A stretch of DNA of 64,000 bases from Leishmania infantum JPCM5 (taxonomy: Eukaryota > Euglenozoa > Kinetoplastea > Trypanosomatida > Trypanosomatidae): contig NC_009420.2 of the NCBI RefSeq assembly GCF_000002875.2, forward strand, positions 1,164,467 to 1,228,466. Reading direction: 5' to 3'. Positions 18,696 to 29,100 of this stretch are shown here, one piece after another. Position 1 is the first letter of the stretch. Each line of letters begins with the position of its first letter. Both the position numbers and the translations under genes were made by a program. The notes beneath the pieces are model-generated. The model was not told where the DNA came from. It saw only the letters and a program-made list of their open reading frames with translations, and did no database searches.

Positions 18696-18938
18696 TCAGT
18701 GTGTGTGTAGGTTCAGGGTGCCTTTTGCGTGTTCGTCCGCGTCGCTGCCAATTTTCCACTGAGCAGCGTGCTTGCGGAGAGCCTGCTTCAGTGAGTGCTT
18801 GTATGCCTCTACATACAACTCTCCCGCCAATTCGCTGAGCGCTTGCCGGTACGCCTCGCTCTGAATGTGGATGGCATGCTGCACGCTCTCGCGCGAGGCC
18901 ATGGCGAGGTCTTGATCCTCAAATGGCGCGCTATCCAT
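18696..18938 (-). CDS. Small conserved-looking helical protein, 80 aa
   Basis: An 80-residue protein from the ATG at 18938. I do not recognise the family. Residues 10-60 form a continuous amphipathic helix prediction by eye (ESVQHAIHIQSEAYRQALSE, then LAGELYVEAYKHSLKQALRK), with Ala/Leu heptad-like spacing and several Tyr. It has no Cys, no signal peptide and no membrane segment. It looks genuinely coding because the composition is protein-like and it lies in the same strand and spacing as its neighbours, whereas spacer frames are Pro/His/Thr-rich. A small subunit of a larger complex is possible but unproven. Confidence 0.6.
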   Translation of the reverse strand: MDSAPFEDQDLAMASRESVQHAIHIQSEAYRQALSELAGELYVEAYKHSLKQALRKHAAQWKIGSDADEHAKGTLNLHTH

Positions 18939-19754
18939 TCGCACTTTTGGTGACGATAGGGGCAACGTTGCTTAGCAGAGCTGGCAAGGCGTTTTTCTCG
19001 CTCCTTTTGCGCCAAGGAAAAACCTTGCCCAGTAGAGGGGGCAGTGAAGCACGTGGCAGGGCAGGCTTAGAGCGGTGGGGGATGGAGAAGAGTATGGTGA
19101 CATGGGAGCCACCTAATGTCACATAAAATGCGTTACGCGCAGAGAGGAGGGGGAGGCCGGCTGTGCGCCATGCGGAGCGCCGACTCCGTGGCCTTCGCGG
19201 CACGCTGAACCTATCATATTCGCGTCCCTCTCTAGCGAACGAACGTGACGGAGAGCGCGACGCTCCACGCACACGTACGCTACAGTGGGTCATTACACCT
19301 CTCCACCTGCAAAAGAGTGTGTGTGGACAAAGCAAGTGAATATATTCTGTGGTTCAGTTTGTGGCAAAGGAAAAGGGAGCCCAAAACACCAACTTGCAGG
19401 CGCGCAGAGGCGGGACGGGAGGTGACTGCCACACCAAGCGTCTACACGGGGCGCAGTGACTAGGCGGCGCATGCTTGATTGCCTCTTCCCCCTTACTTCC
19501 AACAACTTGAACGTAGATGCACCGACAGAGAACAGCAGTGAAAGCACGATACGCGTAGAATTGTCCCTCCCCGACACACCTGCATATGAGAGTACATACC
19601 TCCGCTGGGGATGCGGAGCGCGCGCGCACACACACAACACTCTCCTTTGCCTTACGGGTGCCATGTTTTGGGTGCCCCCCCCCCCCCCCAGCCTTGCCAG
19701 TGGCCTCGCTTTTACCCTGAAAAACACGTTCATCTTCTCCATGGGCGTCATGCT
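18939..19754. other. Intergenic spacer
   Basis: No gene seen. A run of 15 Cs on the plus strand lies at about 19675-19689, just downstream of the stop codon of the mitochondrial-type gene. Confidence 0.6.
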
Positions 19755-20795
19755 TTACGACTGCGAGCTGCGAGAATTATTAAAGCGTGCAGTACGCGCG
19801 TTGGCCCGTGAGCCGGAGGAGTTGAAGAAGGTCTTTGGCCCGGCAGACACGTTAGGCTTGCGCATGCGAGCAGCTTCCCTGCGAATGTTCACCCGCACGG
19901 AGTTGTGCGTTGGCAGATTACCGTCGTAGTTCATCCAGTCTAGCACATGCTGCGTGCGGTTGCGCAACTGCGGTACTACCTCCTCCGGCTCGTAGTCCCA
20001 CTTGACGAGGTGGCTCATGCGCTCCTCAGGCGTGTCGCCGTACCACTGGTAGTTCACGCGCACGTACTGGTTCTGCAGAGGACGCTCACTGAGCAATCTC
20101 ATCACCTCCTTAGGGTTCTTCACTGCGTTGCCTATTTCGTTGCAGGCGCTCACGATGCCGTTCAGAACCTCCTCGGCACCCTCCTTCACGGTCTGACCAG
20201 CCTGCGGCTTTACAGGAATGAGTTTGTGTGTGCCGTCGAGGCAGTGGACGACAACCCATGGTGTTTCGCTGTACTCGAGTAGCATCTCCGCCTCCACGTA
20301 CACATGCGAGTTGTGGAAGGTGATGGGGATCAGATATGCCTGCGACACACGTTTCGCCACTCGTGCCGCCAGCTCTCCCAGCGGTGTGCTCTGCCGCTGA
20401 CTATAATAGACATAAATGGACTTGGTGTACGGGTGTACCTTGATGACATTCTCAAGCAGCAGCGCGTATGGCCAGATGACCTCGGCGGCTTCGTTGCCAA
20501 ACTGCGCCTTGGGCTTTGGCAGCCCCTTGAACGGCTCAAGCTCGTCCCATGCCTCGCGCATCTGTAAGTCCCACTTCTTTATGAATTGATACTGTGCCGC
20601 CTCCTTGGGTGCGGTCTGGCGCTTGCCAGGACCGCGGTGCATACCGGTGGGCTTGCGGTCGGTTGAGGTGGGCACATCCTGCACCTGCTCCAGCCCAAGC
20701 AAGAGTCGCGTCGGGCCGGCACCAAAGCTGCGCGCGGAAGTCCAGAGAGCGGCTGTGGGCCGCGCGAATGCCGCGCTGTGAGCACTAGACAACAT
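19755..20795 (-). CDS. Putative mitochondrial protein, possible mitoribosomal L51/S25-like
   Basis: A 346-residue protein from the ATG at 20795. In-frame codons upstream lack an ATG. The N-terminus MLSSAHSAAFARPTAALWTS is Ala/Ser/Arg-rich without acidic residues, a typical mitochondrial presequence. The middle (about residues 115-235) reads as alternating strands and helices: SIYVYYSQRQSTPLGELAAR, AYLIPITFHNSHVYVEAEML, then TPWVVVHCLDGTHKLIPV. The 'NSHVYVEAE...VVVHCLDGTHKLI' stretch resembles the thioredoxin-like L51/S25/CI-B8 fold of mitochondrial ribosomal proteins, and a basic C-terminal tail supports RNA contact. This is a weak inference; the alternative is a kinetoplastid-specific mitochondrial factor. 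Location in mitochondria is better supported than the family. Confidence 0.7.
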   Translation of the reverse strand: MLSSAHSAAFARPTAALWTSARSFGAGPTRLLLGLEQVQDVPTSTDRKPTGMHRGPGKRQTAPKEAAQYQFIKKWDLQMREAWDELEPFKGLPKPKAQFGNEAAEVIWPYALLLENVIKVHPYTKSIYVYYSQRQSTPLGELAARVAKRVSQAYLIPITFHNSHVYVEAEMLLEYSETPWVVVHCLDGTHKLIPVKPQAGQTVKEGAEEVLNGIVSACNEIGNAVKNPKEVMRLLSERPLQNQYVRVNYQWYGDTPEERMSHLVKWDYEPEEVVPQLRNRTQHVLDWMNYDGNLPTHNSVRVNIRREAARMRKPNVSAGPKTFFNSSGSRANARTARFNNSRSSQS

Positions 20796-21750
20796 CGTTA
20801 TGCACACTGGCTCGAAGAGCGGGAGCCGGCACACAGGCGCGCTCAAAGCACAGCGGCGAGGGCCTCCTCCTCGCACAAAGTGCGTGCTGGGCGGAGCACG
20901 TCGCGAGCCAGCGGCGACACGAGAAAAGCAAAGGGAGAGCGACCGTCGCAGTCGCCGACTTGACAGAGCTGCGCACAGGAGGAAAGGAAGTGGGGTGGAG
21001 AAGAAGGAGTGCAGGCAGGCCACGTAGAGAGTATGACAAATTCAGAGAGTTTGGCGGCATGCAAACAGTGTCCCGCAAAGAGGGTGGGACAGGCGTGGAT
21101 GGCGTATTAGCGACAGCGTGACCTCCTCCCCCAGCCCCGCAGCTGCGCTGAGATGCGGCACATGCCCCATCCCTCTCTCCATTCATGGTTCCACGCGGTG
21201 CGGTCGAATTGTGTGGCCATTCCTATTTTCCCTTGAACTCGCATCCCGTTAGAGATTCCATGCTTCTGTCTTTGCGTAGAGCCAAGAGGGAGCACGCGCC
21301 CGGCCGATTCACCAGAAACGCGCGCCCATCGAGTTATGTACGTTGCGAAGATAGAATTTGCGTTCGAAGACGCCTTATCCACCCATGTCACGGAGGTCGC
21401 GAGATGGTTGAGTGCGCATTTTGCCCAGCTTCCCGACGTGATCACTGCTGAGACGCGCGGCTGCATCGCCATGGGCTTGTTTGCTCTCCCACCGTGCCGC
21501 CCTCTGGAGCAACGGAATTCGCTGCAAGACGGTGCAGTTTACCCTTACTTCGGCTCGGCCATCCTTGCCAGCAGGCGGGAGAAGCGCACCCAGAGACAAG
21601 CGCCAACCGAACAAGACAAATCAGAACAAAAGGAGATCAGCAGACCATGTGGATTCGGCGAGGAGGGGGAGTAAAGGGAGCAGAGGCACGCACCACACGA
21701 ATGCGAGCACACACGCTCAACGCCCCCCCCTTCATGTTTCCACACCCGAA
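20796..21750. other. Intergenic spacer
   Basis: Nothing recognisable in 955 bases: no protein-like frame and no notable simple repeat. It holds the 5' flank of the mitochondrial-type gene and the 3' flank of PHF5A. Confidence 0.6.
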
Positions 21751-22092
21751 TCACTGCGATACAGCGGCACGGAGAGCAGCCAACCGCTGCTGGCGCGTCT
21801 GGTTCAACACGCGTGGGCAGCCATCCCTGTCCTTTTCCAAGGCTACGCAGTAAGAGCAGTAGTAGGCCACATCGGTCACTCGCCGAGAGCCGCACATGAT
21901 GCACGCCTCTTCACCTTCGGCAGCCAGTACACTGCAGTCTTCGCAGAGGTGCACCTCGCGCATTGTGTCGACGATCTCGCTGAACTGCAGGTCGCAAATG
22001 ACACAGCGACCCTCGTGCAGGCGGCACACGTAGCCGAGGGCGGTGCCGGCCGTCTTGCGGCACATCTGTAAATCCTTTGAGTGGCGGAGCAT
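21751..22092 (-). CDS. PHF5A: Splicing factor SF3b subunit PHF5A/Rds3
   Basis: A 113-residue zinc-binding protein of the U2 snRNP SF3b complex. It follows the family from end to end: LxMCRKTAG near the N-terminus, GRCVICD, HLCEDCSV, ACIMCGS, AYYCSYCVALEKDRDGCPR. The 'DxDGCPRxLN' end is a family hallmark. Most CxxC zinc-knuckle pairs are present, but the first family pair ('CEKC' after 'LLC') is reduced here to C-R-L-H, so one zinc site may be built differently. Length matches the family's about 110. SF3b helps select the branch point. In trypanosomatids it serves spliced-leader trans-splicing. A second SF3b subunit (p14) lies at 62.9 kb in this window. Confidence 0.95.
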   Translation of the reverse strand: MLRHSKDLQMCRKTAGTALGYVCRLHEGRCVICDLQFSEIVDTMREVHLCEDCSVLAAEGEEACIMCGSRRVTDVAYYCSYCVALEKDRDGCPRVLNQTRQQRLAALRAAVSQ

Positions 22093-23521
22093 TGCCGGGT
22101 TCTCGGTTTCCTTTCCCCGATGATTCCGGCGTTTTGGTTACGGGAACGGCACTCTCAGTGCGCTCGCCCCCTCCCCCCTCTTCTCCTCTCCTTCTCTGAG
22201 AGTTGCAGCGAAGCCGTAGAGACAGCGCGGGCAAAGTTGCGGAGAGACGAATGCCGTTGGTGACCGAGATGAAGAGAACTTGAGCGGGACGGGAAGTGTG
22301 TGTGCGTGTGGGGGAGCGGAGGGACAAAACAGTTGAATGCAATGCGTAAGAACCGAGGGGGAGCGAGCGCGCGAGCGAGAATACCAACACCTAGAGGTGG
22401 CGCCAATCTGCAGCGCATAGCCGGTCAAATGGAATAACGCAGCGAGCAGCCCCCCACCGGACCCGTACGTGTTGACGCGGAAACGGCGGAGAGGCCTGGA
22501 AAGGGAGGTGAGGTAGAGCAGCGGCGGTAATAACGACCCCTTCGCACGCATCTGCGACAATAAACTGAATCGTTCGTGCCCATGTCTCTCTTGAAGGGAC
22601 GCAGAGGAGAAGGAGGAGGGAGAGAGGAAGGCGACCGCCGTGGCGAGATGGCATTTGAAACGGCCATTTTGCGCCCTCTTTCCGCATCACTCCACCCGGG
22701 CGCACCCGCATCTAGAGGCGTGCGCAATGAAAAGAAAAGAGCTTTTTTCTTCGTACACATGCATTACCAGCGGCAGCAGCAGCAGCGTGGACGAATCAAC
22801 ATTTCAGAAGCAGCCACCTCAAAAAAGTACGACAAGAAGCAACCAATATCGACAAAACAAAAAAAAACAGGCAGCCGTGCTACTTTGTGCACGGGGTAGA
22901 GCTGCACAGCGTAGAGGAGGCACGCTGCATCTCCTCTTATTCCTCCCCAATCCCGCGATTCCCCGGCGCGAAGATTAGGTGCGTGCGGAGCAGCAAGCCT
23001 CGTCCGTGACACCATACCGTGCTGCCTCCACAAGCACATGCCATTGCAGCCTTTCGACCTTGGATCTTTTCGTTCCAGCAGACGGTACCCGAGTTGGGAC
23101 GCTCTTCCTTTTCTTTCTGTGGCTCATCCCTTGCTCAGCCGCTGATCGGGGTGCTTCTCTTCGTCTGCTCTTTGAACAGAGGAGTCCGTGTGTGGGGTGG
23201 TTGAATAGTGGCCAGCCGGCCAGTACCCGCACAGCGCGAGAGGAGCAAGGAAACACACCCATTCACATACCAAAGCAGAGAGGGTGAGCAGCGACCAGAT
23301 CGTCTCTCTTCTGTGCTGCACGGGAACAGGGCAGGGGGAGACGTCGATGCAGGAGAGGGTGTGGTTGGGTGAACGATGCGCAGCAAGAGACAACGCAGTA
23401 TGCAATACTGCGAGACGGACATTCACGCGCCATCGGCGAGAGAGAGGGTGTTGTTAGTGGTGGTGGTGGTGGTGGGGGTGGATGGGGCGGTGACGACACT
23501 GGGCGCTCTCAGTCTGCACCT
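22093..23521. other. Intergenic spacer
   Basis: No gene seen in 1.4 kb. A TGG/GTGG-rich stretch lies at about 23455-23490 just downstream of the RING gene stop. A-rich runs near 22800-22870 on plus give T-rich tracts in RNA. Confidence 0.6.
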
Positions 23522-25168
23522 CTACTCCATTCTCCGCCGCGATGGCAAGTCTTCTGTCGCTGCAACTCCAGAAGAAGCTGTGTTTCGCGCGCTTGTGCCG
23601 CTTCCAGGGGTGCTTTCCGGCGGCGGTCGCTGCCGTTTGCGACGTCCTGAGGTGCCGTGATACGGGGGCAGCGGCGTTGACTCTGCTGGAAGGAGCGGCG
23701 TCTCCGTGAAAAGAAGGGCATCGATAGCGGCGCTTTCTCTCACGCGGCCCACCGTTTCTTCTTTGTGACGCTCTTGCGGTGACGCGGCGGCGCGGGTGCC
23801 TTCGGAGAAGAGCTGCTGCTGGCGGTGAAGGGCCAGTGACCGGCGCTTGGCATCGACGCGCTGTAGCTCCTCATAGTGTGGCAGCCTTCGAAGCTCGACT
23901 GGAAGCGATGGCGACTGCGACAGCGCGTCAGCACCGCTGCGACTCATATATCGGCTTGATGAACGGGCTAAGGGAGCGGCGGCTGGCAGCCGCGGGGCAA
24001 GCGGCTGCAGCGACCCCGTGAAGCCGCCGCCAGCTGCAGGTACACGCATATCCAGCGAAACCCGCGGCTGCCGTGAAATGCGCTCATGGTGAGCCGCCGC
24101 GAAGTGTTGATGACGCGACTGCGCAGCAGGTTGCCGACACGTCGGGCACACAGCAGCGCGGATGAGCCAGGAGCGCACACACGCTCCGTGAAACGTGTGC
24201 CCACATGGCAGGCATTTCACACTCTCTCCATCCACAAAGTCGTCGAGGCAGATGCCACACGTCTTCGTCGGGTCCGCGGCGACGGAAGGAAAACGATCAA
24301 GCACCTGGCGATAGTGGTGCAGCTTGCCTGAGGCCAGCGTGATGAAGTAGAGGCGCACCAGCATGAAGCACTGCATCCACATCGGGGTAGAGGACGAGGT
24401 GTAGTACCACGCCGTGGCGGCGCACGCGACAGCGTAGAGATACTGCATGTAGAGGTCGTGCACCTCGGTGAACGGGTTCAGGCCGGAGTCCTCGAGTGCT
24501 CGCACGGCGATAAGATCGACCTGGCTGGCCAGAGACTTGAGTACTCTGTAACCCCACATCCGCATCACTGACGTCGCCAGCGTGCATGCGCTGCGCAGCC
24601 CCACTTCCACAATGTACACAATAGACGTGTACCACATCAGAAGCGAGCCTGTCCCGCCCTGGGTCCTCTCCTCCGTTGGGAGAAGGGTGTAGTACGCCCA
24701 CTGCAGCGCGCACCCCGTGCAGCACAACAGAGACCCTAAAACAAAAAGGACATGCTCGGCTGCGGATTGCGACTGCCACCAACGAATGCTTAGCTCTGTT
24801 CGGGTGGCAAGAGCGGAGAGGGCGATGCGCGTCACCAAGGCGGCCGTCCAAAACTGCAGGGCGTTGCCGACCAGCAGTGCAAGGCTCACCACGTCTGCAA
24901 TGGAGTAGAACTGCGACTGCGTCTGGAGGAAGTCGAGGGAGCCGTTCGGGCTCCAGAACGTGCGGAAGCGGCACAGAAGAGAGACGACCCGGTGGCAGCA
25001 GCTAAAGAACAGGTGGAAGGCCAGGTCCACCTTCATGGCGATCATGGAGACAATGAAGGCGGTCAGCACCCGCGAAACGATGAGAGAGGTGTTCCAGTAC
25101 AGCAGGAGCCCTGCCACAAGGGCGAGGGAGTATGGCCCCAACGTCAGAATCGGCACTGTTGCGTACAT
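23522..25168 (-). CDS. Multi-membrane RING-H2 E3 ubiquitin ligase (HRD1-like architecture)
   Basis: A 548-residue protein. Residues 1-290 hold about six hydrophobic helices, such as LALVAGLLLYWNTSLIV, VVSLALLVGNALQFWTAAL, HVLFVLGSLLCCTGCALQW and YLYAVACAATAWYY. A RING-H2 finger follows at about residues 308-350: CGICLDDF, then CLPCGHTFHGACVRSWL, then CPTC, with all eight zinc ligands in C3-H2-C3 order. The tail of about 200 residues is Ser/Pro/Arg-rich and probably disordered. Membrane domain first and RING-H2 second is the plan of the ER-associated degradation ligases HRD1/gp78, so an ER ligase is the best guess. Many other membrane RING proteins exist, so the substrate and organelle stay open. 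Start ATG 25166-25168. Confidence 0.85.
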   Translation of the reverse strand: MYATVPILTLGPYSLALVAGLLLYWNTSLIVSRVLTAFIVSMIAMKVDLAFHLFFSCCHRVVSLLCRFRTFWSPNGSLDFLQTQSQFYSIADVVSLALLVGNALQFWTAALVTRIALSALATRTELSIRWWQSQSAAEHVLFVLGSLLCCTGCALQWAYYTLLPTEERTQGGTGSLLMWYTSIVYIVEVGLRSACTLATSVMRMWGYRVLKSLASQVDLIAVRALEDSGLNPFTEVHDLYMQYLYAVACAATAWYYTSSSTPMWMQCFMLVRLYFITLASGKLHHYRQVLDRFPSVAADPTKTCGICLDDFVDGESVKCLPCGHTFHGACVRSWLIRAAVCPTCRQPAAQSRHQHFAAAHHERISRQPRVSLDMRVPAAGGGFTGSLQPLAPRLPAAAPLARSSSRYMSRSGADALSQSPSLPVELRRLPHYEELQRVDAKRRSLALHRQQQLFSEGTRAAASPQERHKEETVGRVRESAAIDALLFTETPLLPAESTPLPPYHGTSGRRKRQRPPPESTPGSGTSARNTASSGVAATEDLPSRRRME

Positions 25169-26190
25169 GACACTGACTTCTTCGTCCTTTCGGGTTTAGG
25201 ACTGTTTTAGGAGAAGGACACGTGTGCGCGTTTGTGTGACTCGTGCGCACACTAGTTTTCTCTGCGTTTCGCGTGCTCTTGGTCGACGCAATCTCACTCA
25301 AGTCGTGCAATAATGGCGTCTCTGTGAGAGACTCGGGGAGGGAGAAGCTCTCTGGGTGTGAGTGCGGGCTCAAATGGCGCCTCCGCGTCGCGCTCGCACC
25401 GGTGTATGCTGATGTGCAGGAACACACAGCAACAAGAAAAGAAAGCTATGGGAGTTATCGTGTTGTGATGTCGCACGTTTTTCTTTGTTCTGGACACGCA
25501 CACGCACACGCACTCAAACCAAAAGACAGAAAAGATGTTGTCGCACTTCAAGCGGACGGCGATGTCGTCATGCGCGCACGTACGTGCGTAAATCTCTTCG
25601 CTTGTGTATCAAGGACGCGCAGGTGTTTGAGTTTATTTTTTGTGCTTTTCAAATTGCTCATGAAAGCAGCATAGACAGAGATGCGAGAGAGACGGAGGCG
25701 CGAGGGGAGTGGGGAGGAGGGGGGAGAGAAGGATGTGAGCAAAGGAATGAAATGACGGTCACAGCACTGCCGCCGGCTGTGCTTTTCCACCCTCCTCTGT
25801 ACTCGTCTGCCGTTGTCTGTAGGACGAGAAGAGCACGCACTTCAATGCATCCTCTTTCACGTCGTCTCGCGCACAGAGGGTGGGTCGAGTTGGGATGCAT
25901 GCACGCGCACAAGTGTGTGGGTGCCCTTTGCGTCGAGCATCAAGCAAAAAAACTAAAGAACGACAGATCATGATATGTGTGTGTGTTGGGCGGGGGGAGG
26001 GGGGCAGCACTGCACATGCGGCGTGGGACTCCTCGCAACCCAGACGCTATCAACGAAAGCCCCACGCGCACCCTCCACTACGTACAGATCGAGCACCACC
26101 GCGTAAACAGCCACACACGCCATCTACACCATCGTGCGCATTCCTTTTTCTTTTTTGTTTCAATTCCGTTCTCTCCCCCTTTTTCCGGTA
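25169..26190. other. Intergenic spacer
   Basis: No gene seen. It includes a G-rich plus-strand block at about 25988-26006 just downstream of the giant kinase stop codon, plus a CA-rich patch near 25490-25512. Confidence 0.6.
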
Positions 26191-29100
26191 CTACATGTAC
26201 GCCTGCCATCCAGCGTAGGCACGACCAAGTACGCGCGGGTCAGAAGCGATGCGCAGCAGTCGCTGCACAAATACATCCTCCTGATGAAGCGCCGACAGTG
26301 CCGTCTCCGTGAGGTCGGCATCCTCTCCGTTCTCGTCTCGCTTCCTCTCACAGAGACATGCCTTGACTCCGATCCACACGTCCTTGTCTTGGGTCACGTA
26401 CGCGTTGCGTGCCACGTCGCGCAAAATGATGCCGGCGGGGTGCTCGAGATTGAGCTTGCGACGCACCACATCAAGCTGATGCCCAGCAATGCGACTTTCC
26501 TCGTCGCCTATCGCGTCTGCATCTGGCATTAGCAGCGCTGCTACCATTCCTTCCACAACTTGTCGCTCGGCGCGCAAGACGTGCAAGACGTGGCGCATAC
26601 GGCAGCGCGTGACGTCGTCCCCTAAAACCCCTTGTACCCGTTGCAGCTGCGGCGTGTGCCGAAAGGGCATCAGCTCCAGCACCGGCAGCTTGCGCGTCGC
26701 GTCGCCAAACGCCAGCCCGAAGCCGATGGCCACCAGTTCAGAGTTTAGGAGGTCCACCAGCAAATTGCCAGCGTGGCGGTCCCCAACGCCCAGCACAAAA
26801 GACGCCATGGAGGCGGCGGCGTTCGTGTCCAAGAACGCGTCTCGTGCCCCAAGCCAAGAGCAGTGGTCAGTGGCGATGCTCTGGAGCGACTCTACAAGGG
26901 CCGACTGGCGCAGGCAATACACAAGATCCTTGTACTCCTGTTCTGGGATCCCGGTGATATGAGCGGTTTTGTAGAGAGGGAGAATCTCTTGTGGCTTTCC
27001 GCGAGCCCGGCAGAAGCGGGCCACTGCATCATGCGCATCTGGCGGTGTGGCCTCCTTCATCAGCTCCTGCAGCGGGGTCGTTCTGGGCACCCAGCAAATC
27101 AGCCCCACAAGCGGCGAGACAGGGACGACGGCGTAGGTGCGGATCGTCAACGCTGACAGCCGAGAGCGTGGAGACACGAGAAGACAAAGATTGGCGAATG
27201 TGAACACCTCCTGGATGCGCTGGTCTAGCCGGAGGTCCTCGCCGCCCTTGACCATGTAGGTGCAGATGCCGGCGGAGGTGTAAATATCCACCTTCTTCGG
27301 CAACCGCTTCGACTTGAGCACGAGGACGCGGTCCGCTACGCCGACGAGCGTGCAGCACTGCTGAGCCGCATCCGGCGGTGTATGGAGGAGGTGTGTCGGC
27401 TGAACTGGCTGGAGGATCGGCTCGGCCGCATCGCTGGTGTAGCCCAGTTGGGTAGTAGTAGTAGTCGCGGCCGTGGCGCTGCGCCCCAGCGCGTGTTGAA
27501 GTCGCTCCGAATACAGTCTCAGTTCCTGTGACCTGGTGGCACTATTCGATGCGCTCGTGGAGAGGGTGCTCAGCGTCTGTGCTACTTGGCGAAGGGCCTC
27601 CCTCTTTGCGCTGCGGAATTGTTCACCTGACTTGAGCACCTCCGCGGAAAAAGCGTTCCGGCGATCGAGCTCCTGCAACACCTGTGCGGCCCGGCGGTGG
27701 TAGAGTTGCGCCCGTCCCCACCGTGCTGGGTCCATGAGATCACTTTTGCAGCGTTCGTACAGCTGCAGTGCCGCCATCAGATACTCCGCCTGCGCGCCGC
27801 CGCCGCCGCGCGTGCACTGCTCGTGCTGCTTCACCAGTGATTCAACCTCGCTCAGCCGCACCTCCAGGCGATGCTGGGGCTCTACGAGCTCATCAAGGGC
27901 GGCGGCGAACTCGGCAACAAGAGCCATCCTGTGGCTCCTGTGCCACTTGTGTAGTTCCGCGAGTTCACGTGTCAGGTCGTCGTCGACGGCACGGCCGGCG
28001 TTGCGGCGTTTTCCCAGATCGGCGAGACTGCGCCAGGCGCAGTTGATGGGGTAGTAGAGCACCTGCCCACGCTCGCGGCAGAGGCGCAGGAGGATTCGAG
28101 CCAGGACGGCGTGCTCCGTCTGCAGGAGCGCATTGACAAGGAGGGTTGCCCATGGGAGCCACACTAGCGTAGGCAGCATAACCAGAGCCTCCCATGTACC
28201 GCGCCACTGAGCCTGCGCTGCGGCTTCGGCTACTCGCGGGAGGGCAAATAGCGAGAGCAGTCGCGGCACCCGTGCTGACACCGGAAGATGTCCTCCACTA
28301 CCGACTTGCATGCTGCGATCGCCCACTGCCTGCGCGCACCAGAGAAATGTGTTGGCGTAGAGCTGCCAAAGCGATTGCGTCGCGGCTGTGATGTAGGACG
28401 CGCGCGCAGCATCCTTCGCATCTCCACCCATGTCAGCGAGGGTGCCGTCGCCGCGCGACACAGGAGGCAACAGTTTCTCCAGCGCGTTGAGCAGGGCCAC
28501 GTGGGACGGTATCGTGTCCCGCAAGTTTTCCTTCAGAGTTGACACCCATATCTCCCTCTTTTGTACAGAGGCTGCCGACCCAGCAGGGATGCTTAGGATG
28601 CTACCGATGGAGGCGAAAATCTCTACTTCGCACTGAGCAACGTCGGCGGCCCACTGCCGCGCTGCTGCGGGCGACAACAGCCCCGCAGCCGCACGCTGCT
28701 GCACGTCCTTTCCCGTCGCCTTCTGGAACGCGGCAAGAGCTTCCTCTCGTGATGCGCCACTCGCTTCCCTTGGCGTAACCGCAATACTAAAGAGGCTACT
28801 CCGCTTCTTGAGAAGCTCCAAGGCGCAGCGTGTTGGCTCGGATAGCGTGGCGTGGTCCGCCTTGGACGCTATAGTCTCGATGGCACTCGTCTTCTCCGGG
28901 AGAAGCAGCAGTTCTGAGCACTGCTGCACAGTCCACGTGCCCAGCAGCTCGTGAATCTGTGCAACAAGCTTGTGACGTTCGTTGTCCGTGAACTGCAAGC
29001 TGCCCAAGAGATCACCCGTCGATTGCACGTGGTAGTCGATGATGAGCCTGCGGATGAGAAGGACATCGTCAATGAACAGTGAGCCATATGCGCCGCTGAG

